Position numbers and translations under genes: made by a program. DNA of 64,000 bases, from the NCBI GenBank assembly GCA_017163975.1, contig JAFFSR010000244.1, forward strand, positions 310,001 to 374,000, read 5' to 3'. Shown piece by piece: positions 1 to 11,366 of the stretch. Origin of the DNA: Anastatus disparis. Lineage: Eukaryota; Arthropoda; Insecta; Hymenoptera; Eupelmidae. The notes under the pieces were generated by a model, which did not search any database, had not been told where the DNA came from, and saw nothing but the letters and a program-made list of their open reading frames with translations. Numbering within the stretch: position 1 is the first letter of the stretch; each line of letters starts with the position of its first letter.

Positions 1-960
1 CAGTTCCCAGTTCTCAGTTTATTTATATCAAATATCGTACTATCTTTGTTTTTCTTATGGAAGTAGATTGAGAAATAGACACTTGATGAAATAAATTATA
101 CGCTTTTTTACTTTAAGCAAATGTGTACATATATTTTTATATTATGTTTCATCAAATTATTTTTAATTTTATTTAGTACTCAAAATTCACGTAAATTAAT
201 TAATTCTTATTTACTTAAAATTAGTCACATATACATAATAATATAATAAAAGAAAATTCAACCGAGCGACGTTAGGAGCGAAAAACTTCAATATAATTAA
301 TTTCTATTCACGTAAAACCCATTAAATTGTGTCACAATTTTCAACAGTTGAGAAATATAATGTAAATCATATAATGTATCATGGGGCGCGGTAGCGCCCC
401 GAAAGGCAAGATTGCAAAGCCATATCGTGCGCGACGAGATCTATTTACTTTAAGTTTCAAATTTTAAAAATTGAAACTCGCAAAATATATATTAAATATA
501 TGTATTTACTTGTTAATACTTGTAAATATATATATAATATATGGTAATAAACATTTCATACCAAAAACAGCTAAAAAATGACGTATTTATTATGTTTTGT
601 ATGATATATAGGCTAGACCTGCGATTTCTTGTTTTTAATAATTTTCTCATTCAGCCAAACGTATGAGACGGAAGTTGCACGCGCAGTCGCCTGAGCAGGC
701 GTACGTATATAGAAAAAAGAGAGAGAGAGATAAGATAACATGTGGCATATGCATAGAGTGAATGAGAGAGAACGAGTAATAACAGCAAACAGCATTGTCT
801 ATACGGAAAAAGGTTTTCACTAAAAAAAAAGTACTAAATTTAATCATACCTATAAATCAAACTACTAGTAGTTATTTAATAGGTATTTAGAATACTTTTT
901 AATATTACTTTTATCAGTGCCTTTTTTTAATGGTTTGTCCTGGTAATTTTGAAGGATAGA
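1..960. other. AT-rich non-coding stretch with a dispersed repeat end
   Basis: No credible gene is seen. Positions about 231-380 match other parts of the window: the motif CAACCGAGCGACGTTAGGAG recurs near 18111, and in slightly changed form near 39198, and the stretch after it (about 283-380) resembles 33209-33310. A GC-rich hairpin (GGGGCGC, loop ggta, GCGCCCC) lies at 383-400. The short open frames at 613-847 are low-complexity and look accidental. Confidence 0.6.
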
Positions 961-2325
961 ACCGATAATTTTGGTTCTACAGTATTAAATTGTTTAATAC
1001 TAACCGTAGAACCTGTATAGTACCCACCGCGGCGTGGTTTGAGTATACAGTGTAGGGTTTTTGTATATGTGTATAGGATTTATGATATCCCGTGTTATGC
1101 CAGGTCCAATACCCTGACATGTAATTAATCTGACTCCAATATTAACCCAAATAAAACGTGTTCCCAGGAGGCCAAATATCTACAACAGAAATTTTGAATT
1201 AATTAGTATTTATTTAATATTTATCGCCAGCCAACTGCTAGCACGCTGTGTACGCTACGAAAGCTAGTACACCACTGGTCGTGATGACTTAGTCGGTTCG
1301 TCTCTCTACTCGAGACTGATCTTGCGCTTGCGCATTTACATTTATACTTAGTTACTTCAGCGCCGCAACTTAGCTATGCTAACGCCATATAGCTTCCCCT
1401 CAAATGTTGACTAGGGAAATTTTTATTAATTTTCTAATTATTTTTATACATAAAAATTTGTCTAGGAGACATTGATATGTCTTTACATGATATAAATTTT
1501 CTTAAATACATTTTGTATACAAAATTATAAAAATATATATTTTTACATTATTACAAATTTCTTTTTTAACATTTTAAATTATCACAGCGTGTTGCTTTTA
1601 ACTTTTTGTTGGCTTGTTTACATAAATTTTAATACATTTTAAACCTTTCGAAACGCAGTACAATTTTTATATCACTTTTTACATTTTAAACGCAATCATT
1701 TTTACATTCTTCTTTCATTTGTCAATTTTCTTAAACAACAAAATTATTTAATATTTGTATGTGCGAAAGTTTGTCTTTTACCATTAAGGCGTTTGTAGAA
1801 AGCTTTTATGAAAAAAAAATATTTTGCGTTACAAATGAATAAAAGAAATTGTTTTGAAATTTAATATACTAGTTTTTATTTTTAGGATTTGTAATTATAC
1901 TTATCTACTTGTTTCCATAACTCCTAAATTTCTTCAACAACTGTACATAAAATTCTCTACGCATTAACAATTTTTTCTTTTATTTTCCTATTAAAAATCC
2001 TATTTCGGCTTAGGTTTCCTAACTAACATCTTTATGCCTAGCTACGTCATTAATATACTAATTTCCATTACTAATGTTCATTAACCTATCTAATTGGGAA
2101 TTCCCTAAATCTAATTATATCACAGCTGTTTTTCTTATTACTAATCAGTCTTATTATTCTTAATTTTAATTGTGGCCACTAATCTAAATTTATTTACATT
2201 TTTTATTGTATTTTGATGACTAGTCTTTTTTGTTGTTTTTGTTTGTATTTGTTCGCGAACATTTTATCACTCTTCTGTCAGAGACCGCATAAGCGAGCCG
2301 ATCCCTGCTCAAAGAGGGTGGAGGA
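960..2325 (-). other. 3' flank of the Gypsy element, possible LTR remnant
   Basis: This is the region downstream (minus strand) of the kinase end of the retroelement, where a 3' untranslated region and 3' LTR should lie. A purine run (minus strand GAGGGGAAG, about 1395-1403) could be a polypurine tract. Beyond it the minus strand shows a TATA-like GTATAAATG about 30 bases before a TCAGTC initiator-like site, as in LTR promoters. I could not find a matching copy on the 5' side, so the LTR assignment is unproven. A small hairpin lies at about 974-1012. Confidence 0.3.
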
Positions 2326-3267
2326 CTAATAAGCCTGAGTCAACCCACCGCTACGAGTCTGCTCACAGGTCTGAGTGAAGTCATAGTCCATTACAGGTAT
2401 GCGGTTGAGTTCCGCACCTGTCTTATAAAATATATTCCGCAGTTCATGGTACTGGGGTGTGTCGTCGACTTTCATCATTCTTATGCACTCCATAAAGTAC
2501 TCAATAAACTCGGGTATATCTCTGCCTTCAAAGCAGTTTGTCAAGAATTGCTTATACTGGTTAAAAGCGTCTAATTTGCTAGCCATAACCGCAATCTCGA
2601 GGTTAAATTTTTTTCATGGCAGCACGCCACTTAAACAGGTTATAACAACGTACAGCAGGCTTTTAATATCGCCTCTAGGTGAAGCTACATGTGCGTGTCT
2701 GTCACGACTTGAGTAATTTTGTCTTTCTTTATTTTGGTCTGTGGGTTCAGCCTGTTTCCCATTAATAGGAGATAACAGACCTAATCCTGCCAAATATACA
2801 TGGTCAGTATTCTTACTGTTCATAATTATTTTGCTGGGCCGTATATCTGTATGGGCAAATCCAGCATCATGTATATATTCTATATTGCATAACATCTGCC
2901 ATGCTAACTGGCATGTGTCTGCAATGCTAATACTTGAATTATTTCTTGTTAAAATCTTACTCAAGTCTTCACCCAGTTGTTTATATATGGCGAATCTATA
3001 TTTATTTCTTTTAAATTGATACGAACCAGTACCTATTAATGCAGGTAACCCAATATAGAGTACTTCTTTGTCTCTCATATATTGGTCCCGGTGCTCAGTG
3101 GTGGCATAGCGCAACAAGAAATCAGTTTCAGTATGCATTGTATTGTCTAACTCAGGTTTGACCTTGATAATGGCAACACGATCATTTATCGTCTCTGAGT
3201 GACTTAATATTGCCTTTTACACACGATGGAAGTTATGTCTGTGAATTTCTTCACCAATATACCACTT
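2326..3267 (-). pseudogene. VRK-like (vaccinia-related kinase) domain fused after integrase
   Basis: About 315 codons in the same frame as integrase resemble the whole VRK kinase fold from end to end. In order: KWYIGEEI (VRK KWxLGxxI start); VAIIKVKPELDN, with the ATP-binding Lys at 3163-3165; YRFAIYKQLGEDLSKI; LCNIEYIHDAGFAHTDI, with the HxD Asp at 2845-2847; DHVYLAGLGL in place of VYLADYG; SPRGDIKSLLYVVI; GVLP then TGA where VRKs have Trp; and the C-terminal helices through QYHELRNIFY. The glycine loop is lost, and the DFG-equivalent Asp is Gly (2785-2787), so a pseudokinase is predicted. Two nonsense codons break it: TAA at 3217-3219 at an expected Tyr, and TGA at 2614-2616 at an expected Trp. 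No introns are seen. Family assignment is strong; fusion to Pol is inferred from the shared frame. Confidence 0.88.
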
Positions 3268-4545
3268 ATTACCACCTCGAGCTGTAACAACTCTGTTTAT
3301 TGGTACAGGTGCTACTTCTTTATGAGTTATTTGTTCAGGTGCAGGTCGTTCATAAGTTTGAATTTCGACCTCTTCATTGAACCTTATTTGTCTATGATTA
3401 CTGGTCGTATTTTGAGGTACATCCTCTGAGGCTTCAATTACTTCCTCTTGGTGGTGTGCATTCGCTGCAGTCTGAATTTGATTTTCAGCTGCCATATTAC
3501 CTAGAGCATTACTTGCAGTTTGGCTATTGTCTTTAATATCGACATTGGTGTCGATTTCGTCTGCTACATAATGCGCTGGTTTGATTAGTTCTATATTTAC
3601 GAGCTTTTGTTGCCCGTTAATGTCAATCATGACGTCTTTTCCGTTTTGCTTTTTTTCTAAAATTTTACGAGGTCCAGTGTATGGCCTGTCTAATCCTGTT
3701 TTTAGTGCCTTTCGCCTGTAAAAGACGTGTGTGCACGTTTCCAGGTCTTTGAAAACAAAAGGTTTGATGTTATTATGGTGTGTAACTGGAATAGGTTGTA
3801 AATCTCTCATATACTCTCTGAACTCTTCTAAAAAGAATCTTTTGTTAGGTTCAGTCTCGCCATATGCACAGAACTCGCCTGGTATCCTTAAATATGTACC
3901 GTAAACTAAGTCTGCTGGGCATGCGTCAACATCGCTCTTAATGCTATTGCGCAGTCCGAGCAACATGCTGGGTAATTTGTTAGCCCAGTCGGCGGTCTGA
4001 GTTTGACATTTAATGGCGTTTTTCAGAGTTAGATGCCATCTCTCAATCATGCCATTAGATTGAGGATGGTATGGCACAGTACTGATTCTTTTACAACCGA
4101 TTAAATCCATCAAGGCGTCGAATATCTGAGATTCGAATTGTACACCTTGATCTGACGTTATATATAATGGTGCGCCAAAACGAGAAATCCAGTTATTGAA
4201 GAAAGCCTTAGCTATGGTTGGTGCTGTGGTCTCACTTAGTGGAACTGCTTCTGGCCATCGAGTATAACGATCTATCATCGTTAGTATATATTTACATTTA
4301 TTACTCTCTGGCAATGGGCCTACTATGTCTATGTGAACATGTGTAAATCTACCTTCAGCAGCTTTGAATTGCTCTGGAATCAGTTAGTTATAACGGGTAA
4401 TTTTTGATTGCTGACAAGCAATACAAGACTTACACCATTTGGTAATGTCTCTTCTCATATTGGGCCATACAAATTTTCTTCTGACGAAGCTCTCTGTGAT
4501 TCTAGCAACAGGGTGTGCTGAATGATGGAATAGTTCAAAAACTTC
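3268..4545 (-). pseudogene. Retrotransposon integrase (DDE, with zinc-binding N-domain)
   Basis: The domain inserts the cDNA copy into the host genome. The N-terminal HHCC region is visible from the minus-strand start near 4545: LFHHSAHP, then CKSCIACQQSK. A TAA at 4384-4386 interrupts it. The catalytic core follows: the first Asp in HVHIDIVGPLP (just above 4315), then TSDQGVQF (second Asp, about 4150-4152) and HPQSNGMIERWH (Glu), so all three acidic residues are present. A C-terminal GPRKIL...IKPAH module resembles the GPY/F domain. A roughly 100-residue linker then leads without a frame change into the kinase domain; the TAA at 3217-3219 falls inside the kinase start, not at a natural integrase end. 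An out-of-frame junction with RT occurs in a TA-rich run near 4555. Confidence 0.9.
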
Positions 4546-4550
4546 TTTTC

Positions 4551-6155
4551 TTAATTTACTTGGTATATATATGGTCTAATCGTTTGACCTTGTAAATCAC
4601 AGTATAGAGCTGCATCAGTTTGATTTTGCGAGGATTTCAATTTCTGCAAGTGCAACGGATGATGTGGATCTGCTGCTATTTCAGACAGTTGATCATCATC
4701 ATTCTGTGCTTGTGCCAGTCTTTCAAGGTTTATGGCAGTGGGTACGCTAAATGCGTCCATCTTCATTAACACCTGAACAAAGTCTGGGTGATACATGAGC
4801 TCTGGATCATTCCAATCAAATATTGTTGGCGAACAAATACTGTCTATGCGTGACAGAGCATCTGCAACAGGGTTCTCAACACCTGCTACATGACAGATTT
4901 CGCAATCGAATTCTGAGATGTATGCAAGCTGCCTAATGCGTCTTGAGCTCGCTTTGTCAGCACTCTGTGTTAAAGCATGGACGAGTGGTTTGTGATCAGT
5001 ATAAACCTTGAATTTCCTGGCATCCAGATAGTAATGGAAATATCTTATTGCCTCATATATTGCTGTCAGTTCCCGATCATTTGTGTGATAATTTAATTGC
5101 GCCGGCGAGAACTTTCTAGAGAAGAAGGCCAACGGCTGCCATTCTCCCTCTTTAAGTTGTTCCAAGGCTGCGCCCATAGCATAATCTGAAGCGCCAGTAC
5201 TGATGCGAATTTCCGCTGTTTTATCAGGGAAAGCTAAATACGAAGCATCAGCTAATTCTTCCTTTGCTTTTTCAAAGGCTTTTTCGGCTTCAGCAGTCCA
5301 TTCAATTAGACGTTTATCTTTCTTTTTAGCATCCTTGATGTAGCTGTTTAATAATCTATGGTTTTGAGCAGCCTTTGATAAACTTTTTCGGTAAAAGTTA
5401 ATCATTCCGAGGAACCTTCGCATTTCATCCACATTTTTAGGTTTCGGATACTCTTTAATAGCTTTGACCTTCTCGGGTGTTGGCCTAAATCCTTTTTCGT
5501 TTATTAAATAACTGAGAAAGGTCAGTTGTCTTACGCCAAAAACGCATTTATCGATGTTCAATTGTAGATTAAATTTCTTTAGTCTACCGAGCACTTGTTT
5601 CAAATGTGATTCATGTTCTTCTTCATTGGCTGAAGCTATTAAAATATCATCAATATAACAAAATACATTCTTAAGGTCTCCGAGAGCTCCATTTACATAA
5701 CGCTGGAAAGATTGTGCAGCATTTCTAAGGCCGAACGTCATATAATTATATTCAAATAATCCAAATGGTGTGATTACGGCCGTTTTTTGGATACTATCTT
5801 TTTCAACTGGAATCTGATGGTATGCCTTCTGCAAATCTAATGATGTGAATACCTTCATACCATTTAGTCCTGTGGCGAAATCCTGAATATTCGGTACTGG
5901 GTACCTGTAGGGAATCGTGACATTATTTAATTGTCTATAGTCGCTGCAGATACGCCATTCGCCATTTTTCTTCTTTACCATATGAATGGGACTAGCCCAA
6001 GGACTTTCTGAAGGTTCATAGATTTCAGCTTCACATTACGCTTGAAATTCTTTCTTAGCTGCATCTAATTTCTCTGAAGATAATCTTCTAGCTTTCTGAG
6101 CCAATGGTGGTCCATTAGTTCTAATGTAGTGTTCTGCACCATTATTCACACGTGT
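4551..6155 (-). pseudogene. Reverse transcriptase and RNase H of the Gypsy element
   Basis: The enzyme copies element RNA into DNA. The open part (5981 down to 4551, 476 residues) begins at MVKKKNGEWRICSDYR, has the fingers/palm motifs SLDLQKAYHQIP and FGLRNAAQSF, and the catalytic YIDD in CYIDDILIAS. RNase H follows: the usual first Asp position reads STGASDYAMG (Gly replaces Asp), with ELTAIYEAI, YTDHKPL and NPVADALSR after it. Upstream, between 6155 and 5982, the same frame reads through typical linker residues (GPPLAQKARRL, EIYEPSESPWASPIH) with one TAA at 6036-6038. The fold is complete but the copy cannot be translated without suppression. Family identity is certain. Confidence 0.93.
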
Positions 6156-6638
6156 TTAGTTTTGAGTAACACCCACAACGCTTGGATATTGAGATAATAG
6201 ATATGAATATTTGTGTGACGGGTCAATAAAATATAATTGAATTTCTTTGTATTTCCTTGGTCTCAAAGGCGTTGAGAGAGCTGTTTCACCATCTATTAAT
6301 TCTCTCTTCTTGAGGTCTGGTAACAGATGGTATTTTTCTAAAATATCCGCGCCCATAATTGCGTAGGGTACGTCTGCTACTAAAAAATTCCATATTATAG
6401 GTCGTCGTAGACCAATGTTCAGCTCTCGCCTTGATAATCCATAAGTGTTAATGGGAGTGTTATTTGAAGCGTATAACTTCAATGATTGAGGTTCTTCTTT
6501 GCTTAACCTTGGTTTAGGTATTACTGAGACCTCTGCTTCCGAATCTACCCAGAAATACTTTCTGCTGTTATTATCATAAATAAAGAGGCATTTCGTAGGT
6601 GTTCCCTGAATATGAGCCTCCGTCCATTCAGGGTTCAT
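6156..6638 (-). pseudogene. Retropepsin-like aspartic protease region of Gypsy pol
   Basis: It would cleave the Gag-Pol polyprotein. The segment shows FWVDSEAEVSVIP where retropepsins of this clade have D-(S/T)-G-A, so the active-site Gly has become Glu, and the conserved second motif IMGADILEKYHLL. It is in the same frame as RT, from which only the TAA at 6156-6158 (and another at 6036-6038) separates it, so protease and RT were one pol frame. The preceding gag frame overlaps or abuts it near 6638, where a frameshift is usual in Ty3/Gypsy elements. Confidence 0.82.
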
Positions 6639-7794
6639 TAGTTTTCCGTCCCATTGCTATCGATACGTTGATTTTTTCTAGGTGTTACACGTGTGTTCAG
6701 CGATCTTTCGTTGGATTCGTTTGTACGAGAGTCGCCTTCTCTATTCTTGGTGTCTACACTAAAGTATCTCCAACCACATGGTTGTTGACACCTGTATGAG
6801 TTGTTTTTATATTTTTGGTGAAATTTGCACCATGGCGCTCTCCTAGGTCCTCCATTATTAAATGAGTTATTCCTTCTGACGTTTCCTCGGTTTGGACTTG
6901 TAGAACGATTCCGAGTGTCTTTGTTATTTCTGTTGTTTGACTTTCTGCGACGTTGGTCGTTGCATTTGTGTGGTGTATACGCGTCTAATCTCGCTGCTAC
7001 TTGTGCTAACTCATTAGCTAATCTTGTTAAGATCTCGCCACTGTGGTCAGTTACCTTCTTAGGTTCGTTTTGCTGCTCATTAGCATACAATTTTGCTATA
7101 TGGTCAGCTCTTTCTACATTACTCTTTTCATTAGCTTCAGTAAGCTCTTTCTCTAATTGAACTTTAATATAAGTTGGCAATCTGTCTTGCCAGAGCTTTA
7201 GTACTGTAAGCCTCGGAACTTGATTATCAGCGAGATGTAACAATTCATTAAGAAATTCTGATGGTTTTTTCTAGGTTCTCTTCTATCGAACAGTAACCTT
7301 AACTTATCCTCTTTAGTGAGAGCAAAGCGATCCAACAGAATCCTTTTCAGTTCTTCATATTTATTTTCTTCAGACAGGTATCCAATTGTTTCTGAAACAT
7401 TTTTAATGACCTCAGGACCCAGATTTTGAATTAAATTATAATATTTATTTTCATCAGTAACAATCCTTTTAAATTGCAACTGGCTCTCAAATATTCTGAA
7501 CCAAGCCTCTGGCTCTTTAGTCCAAAAATTTTGGAATTTAACCTCCTTTGGGTATAATCCTACTATAGCCCGGGCTGGAAGTGCAGCTGCTTCTTCTGAA
7601 TCTTCGACTACTCTGACGGTGTCATTCAAATTCCTATTTTGTGTGAAGGCAAGCCTGGCTTCCTCTAACCGGATTGCTAAGTCTCTAGCTTCTTGCTGAG
7701 CCCTTGCAGCCAGTGCTTTGTATTCCTTTACTTGTTGTTCCATTTTCTTTTTAGTCTGGGCTAAATCCTCGTCCTTTTTGTCTGTTTCTGTCAT
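6638..7794 (-). pseudogene. Gag of the Gypsy element with C-H-C-C zinc knuckle
   Basis: Gag forms the particle that packages the element RNA. The start is an ATG at 7794 (MTETDKKDEDL), followed by a charged coiled-coil stretch (about residues 5-55), the capsid-like segment with FWTKEPEAWF and YEELKRILLDRF, and a frame change near 7250 that joins to HLADNQVPRLTVLKLWQDRLP. The C-terminal part is basic (RRRKSNNRNNKD) and ends with a C-x2-H-x9-C-x3-C knuckle. The atypical knuckle agrees with a CsRN1-type assignment. Apart from the single frameshift the reading frame is open. Certain as retroelement Gag; clade placement is from memory. Confidence 0.88.
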
Positions 7795-9582
7795 TTTACC
7801 GTTTTCGAGTTGGGTTAACTACCTAATATGATGTCTATCTATGCCCTATCTGAAGGTCCTAAATTTCTAATCTACTTTTTATATGGCTTGGGGGTGTTAA
7901 TACTCGCGTACACACATCAACAGGATGTTTTTTCCCTAGGAGTACACACAGGTACCCTAACAATCGCTTTTAGCTAAAACAACTCACACACCTTATTTAC
8001 TAACATGCACAGCACAACACATTCTCATACACAGAGGACTAGTACAGCTGCATGAACGATCTGATTACTATACTCCAAACAATTTACTTTAAATTCACAG
8101 TTAAATTTACTTAATTAGACTGTTTGCTGTTATCAACACCTTAGAGTCGTTCTATCAGCGTGGTGTCCCACTGAATGCGACCCTATCGAGTACAGCTTAT
8201 AGCTGATGGCTAGTTAGAATTACCCTGAGGCGATGCGAGCTTATTTGGAAAACTACCTACTATATTTTTCATCAGACCGCTCGGCGAACTGTCCGCCTAT
8301 TCTGACTAAAACGCTTTAATAGAAAGCACAGCAAAACCTATCTACCCTACTGACTCTCTAGGTTGGGGGTGTGCACATATTTTATCTTAAAAGCATAAGA
8401 GAATCTCCGCCCGTCACTAGTTCATGATGCTCAATACATCTTTTAAATATAACTCATAAAACATTAAAATTTACATATATATTTAACATGTGCGCAGAGG
8501 TTCTCCTATGGTTGAGATTGGTTATGAAAGTTAACTTAAAAAGTTATCTGAATCGTGCCCAAATCGCGGCGACGGCGCAGGCGTTTCAATGTTCACAAGC
8601 TAAAATTTTAATATACTACTTCAAACACTATCAGAAAAATAGAAGAAAAAAGTTTTAACGCCGCACAATCGCCCCGCTTCGCGCAAGAGACAGCACTATA
8701 AAGCATGCACATTAAAATTTATCGGCATCGACACGTGCGCGATCTCAAATTTACTTCCATAAGATATTTAAATTTAATTTTTACCAAACTTTTTAACTGT
8801 GAATGATAGCACACGTGGCGACCTCATTTTTTATATATAAAAAAATCTTTCAATTTAATTTTAAAACAACAAAAACTTTTAATATTCCTATATACAAACA
8901 GGATTTTCAATGTCTTTTAGTCAAACTTGTTAATAGAATTCATTAATTTTTTTCAATTTAATTTAGCGAAAACAAAAGCTTTCAATGTGTTTCAGTTTAA
9001 TTTAATACGAAAAATCCTTAAAAGTCTCTTAATTTAACTATTTCGCATAATTATCGCCGATTACCAATCTCATTATACGCACAAAATGGCTTTCAATAAA
9101 CGCGCACGTTAAGGTTTTTTTTTTTTCGAACGAGCTGATGAGTGCAACTTATTATGATAATAAATGAAATTACTCTTATCTTAAAATCCTAGGGCTTTGA
9201 GCACTAAACCAAATTATTCAAATGTAAATATTTATTAATATTATTTGCATTTTTGTTTTAATTTGGAAAGAAATATTCATATTAATGTTAGTGCAATTAA
9301 ACTTCATTTAATTACGTTATGTTTGTATAAAACGTAACCTTGTTATAAAATACAAGTTAAATTAAAATAATATTAAAATAAAATTTTTCAAACCTAAATT
9401 AAATTGAAATTGTCAGTGAGAAAAAAATATTTTGTGTATAATGTATATACAGTATAAATATTATTAACTTATTAATGTTAAGAAAAAATTTTTTTAAAAC
9501 AGTTGGAAGTTAAATTAAAATATTTTCTAGATTTTAAAATCAATAAAATTTTTTAAATATAAATAGAGATAAATATGTTGTA

Positions 9583-9584
<2 letters not shown>
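7795..9584. other. 5' leader side of Gypsy element and AT-rich non-coding DNA
   Basis: This should contain the 5' LTR, primer-binding site and leader of the minus-strand Gypsy element. Two copies of TTGGGGGTGT (near 7888 and 8363) stand out, but I could not pair any segment with the 3' side as an LTR. From about 8640 to 9584 the sequence is AT-rich with many short TTTAATTT runs, and no gene is seen. Confidence 0.5.
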
Positions 9585-9633
<49 letters not shown>

Positions 9634-9640
9634 TATATAC
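9585..9640. repeat. (TA)n microsatellite
   Basis: Almost pure TA repeat with one CA interruption near its end. A second (TA)n tract at 10712-10786 precedes the second copy of the same flanking unit, so the two tracts belong to a tandem duplication. Confidence 0.95.
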
Positions 9641-9918
9641 ATTATGAATATGTTTAACTTATTATTAACGTTAAAAACAATATTTTTTAATAACAATTGA
9701 AAGTTGATACTTAAAAATTTAATTGGTTATAAAATCTAGATAATATTTAGATGAAACAGTTATACTATTATTGCAAAGTTATATCAGAATCATGTTAAAA
9801 AAGGCCAACAGATTCTATCAATTTTTTGCAATCTATTTGTTAAAAAATAAAAGTTAGTGTGACACAGATGCATATTTTTTAATCATATTGTTTAACACTG
9901 AATCAAATTCAATTTTAA

Positions 9919-10660
9919 GGTATTAGGCCTGGAATAGAGTCTGAAAAAAAATTAAATTTAAATTTAATGATACATTTTTTTTATACATCATATTAATTGA
10001 TGAAAGTTTTTTTTATCTTAAATATATACTGAATATAAGACCTTAACATATGAATAATTTCAAAATACCTCATCCGATAGTTAAAATCCTTTTCTTATGT
10101 CGATGAAATAATTTTGTCTATTTTTTTAGTTGCCGTAGAATTTCTCAGACAATTTATAACAAATTGACTTCAAAATTTGCAGAGATCTTCAATTTATATA
10201 TCTTCTTAAGTTTATTGTTTCAGTTTTCTAAAAAAAATTAATCAAAAAAGTTTGGTTTGGAAAAAGTTGATGATAGTAGAAAAAATAGTTATTTTTTAAA
10301 AATTTTATGTAAGTAATTTTATTCAACATTCACTTGAGCTTGTCTTATCAAAATTCCAGGTGAATAAATTTGTGAAAATATATAAATTAAAGATCTCTGC
10401 AAATTTTTAAGTCAATTGGTTAAAAATTGGCTGAGAAATCCTGCAGTAACTACAAAAATAGAAAAAATCAATTCATCGACAAGAGAAAAAAATTTTAACC
10501 ATCAGATGAGGTCTTTTGAAATTATTCATGGATTAAAGCCTTATATTTAATATATATTCAAGATAAAAAAATGTTTCATCAATTAATATTATAAGAAAAA
10601 AAAATTTATCATTACATTTAAATTTAATTTTTTTTTAGACTTTATTTCAGGCTTGATACC
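9919..10660. mobile_element. Foldback MITE with TTAA target duplication
   Basis: The two halves are inverted copies: the left arm begins GGTATTAGGCCTGGAATAGA, and the reverse complement of the right arm begins GGTATCAAGCCTGAAATAAA. Arms run about 300 bp (to near 10222, and from near 10362). TTAA flanks both ends (9915-9918, 10661-10664), and the tandem copy at 10790-11120 has a single TTAA and no insert. TTAA duplication is typical of piggyBac-type and a few other superfamilies; the superfamily is not proven. No coding sequence inside. Confidence 0.88.
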
Positions 10661-10709
10661 TTAAATGAGAAAGCATGCACACTATCATTCGAGTAATATT
10701 CTATGCATA

Positions 10710-10711
<2 letters not shown>

Positions 10712-10786
<75 letters not shown>
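10712..10786. repeat. (TA)n microsatellite
   Basis: Pure TA repeat of about 75 bp, separating the two copies of the ~330-bp tandem unit. Confidence 0.95.
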
Positions 10787-10789
<3 letters not shown>

Positions 10790-11366
10790 TAAATATTTTT
10801 AACTTATTATTAATGTTGAAAACAATATTTTTTAAATAAAAATTAGAATTTGCTGGATTCTTGAAAAATTTTATTCTTTTTAAACTCTAGACAATATTTA
10901 GATCAAACAGTCGTACTAATATTAATGCAAGTTTTATTTAAATCAAGTTAAAAAAGGCAAACAGATATCACCAAATTTTTGGCAATCCATTTGTTAAAAA
11001 ATAAAAGTCAGTATGACACAGGTGGATGTTTTTTAATCATATTCTTTAATGCTGAGTAAAATACAATCTTAAATAAGAAAGCATGCACACTTTATCACTC
11101 GAGTAATATTCTATGCAGTCATTGAGTAGTAAATGAAAATATTGCATAATAACGTTATAAATACAATTGAAAAATATTATTTAATTGTTTATTTATGAAA
11201 ATTTTTTTTAGCTTCTTGCAATAAATAAAATTTTTAAAATACCTCATAACTTTGAAATTTTAATATAACTAATATATGGTAACGTAAAAACAAAATTTTT
11301 TTATATATTTTCAAATCAATATCTATCTTAACCTCTATACGATAATAATATTATAATAATGTTCAT

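Larger units (their letters stand above)
2326..7794 (-). mobile_element. Ty3/Gypsy retrotransposon (CsRN1-like) with C-terminal kinase
   Basis: In transcription order (minus strand) the element has gag with a C-H-C-C knuckle, an aspartic protease, reverse transcriptase with RNase H, integrase, and then a VRK-like kinase domain. The RT motif FGLRNAAQ and the C-x2-H-x9-C-x3-C knuckle are what I associate with the CsRN1 branch of Ty3/Gypsy. The copy is dead: gag has a frameshift near 7250; protease and RT are separated by TAA codons at 6156-6158 and 6036-6038; RT to integrase shifts frame near 4555; integrase has TAA at 4384-4386; the kinase has TAA at 3217-3219 and TGA at 2614-2616. No LTR pair or primer-binding site was recognised by eye, so the ends given are coding ends only. 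Confidence 0.9.
9641..11120. repeat. Tandem duplication of a ~330-bp unit, first copy split by a MITE
   Basis: Unit A is 9641-9918 plus 10661-10711, and unit B is about 10790-11120. They share long stretches such as AACAGTCGTACTA-like text, GACACAG.TG.AT.TTTTTAATCATATT, and AAGCATGCACACT...CGAGTAATATTCTATGCA. Unit B lacks the 742-bp element present in unit A and therefore shows the pre-insertion site (AATCTTAAATAAG). A (TA)n tract precedes each unit. Confidence 0.85.

Noticed and set aside
383..400. GC hairpin as a rho-independent terminator
   Set aside because: No T-run follows and the genome is eukaryotic.
2326..3138. Envelope gene of an errantivirus-like Gypsy element
   Set aside because: No signal peptide, furin site or membrane segment; the motifs are those of a VRK kinase.
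7795..8450. TTGGGGGTGT pair near 7888 and 8363 as LTR boundaries
   Set aside because: No match on the other side of the element and no TG...CA ends could be fitted.
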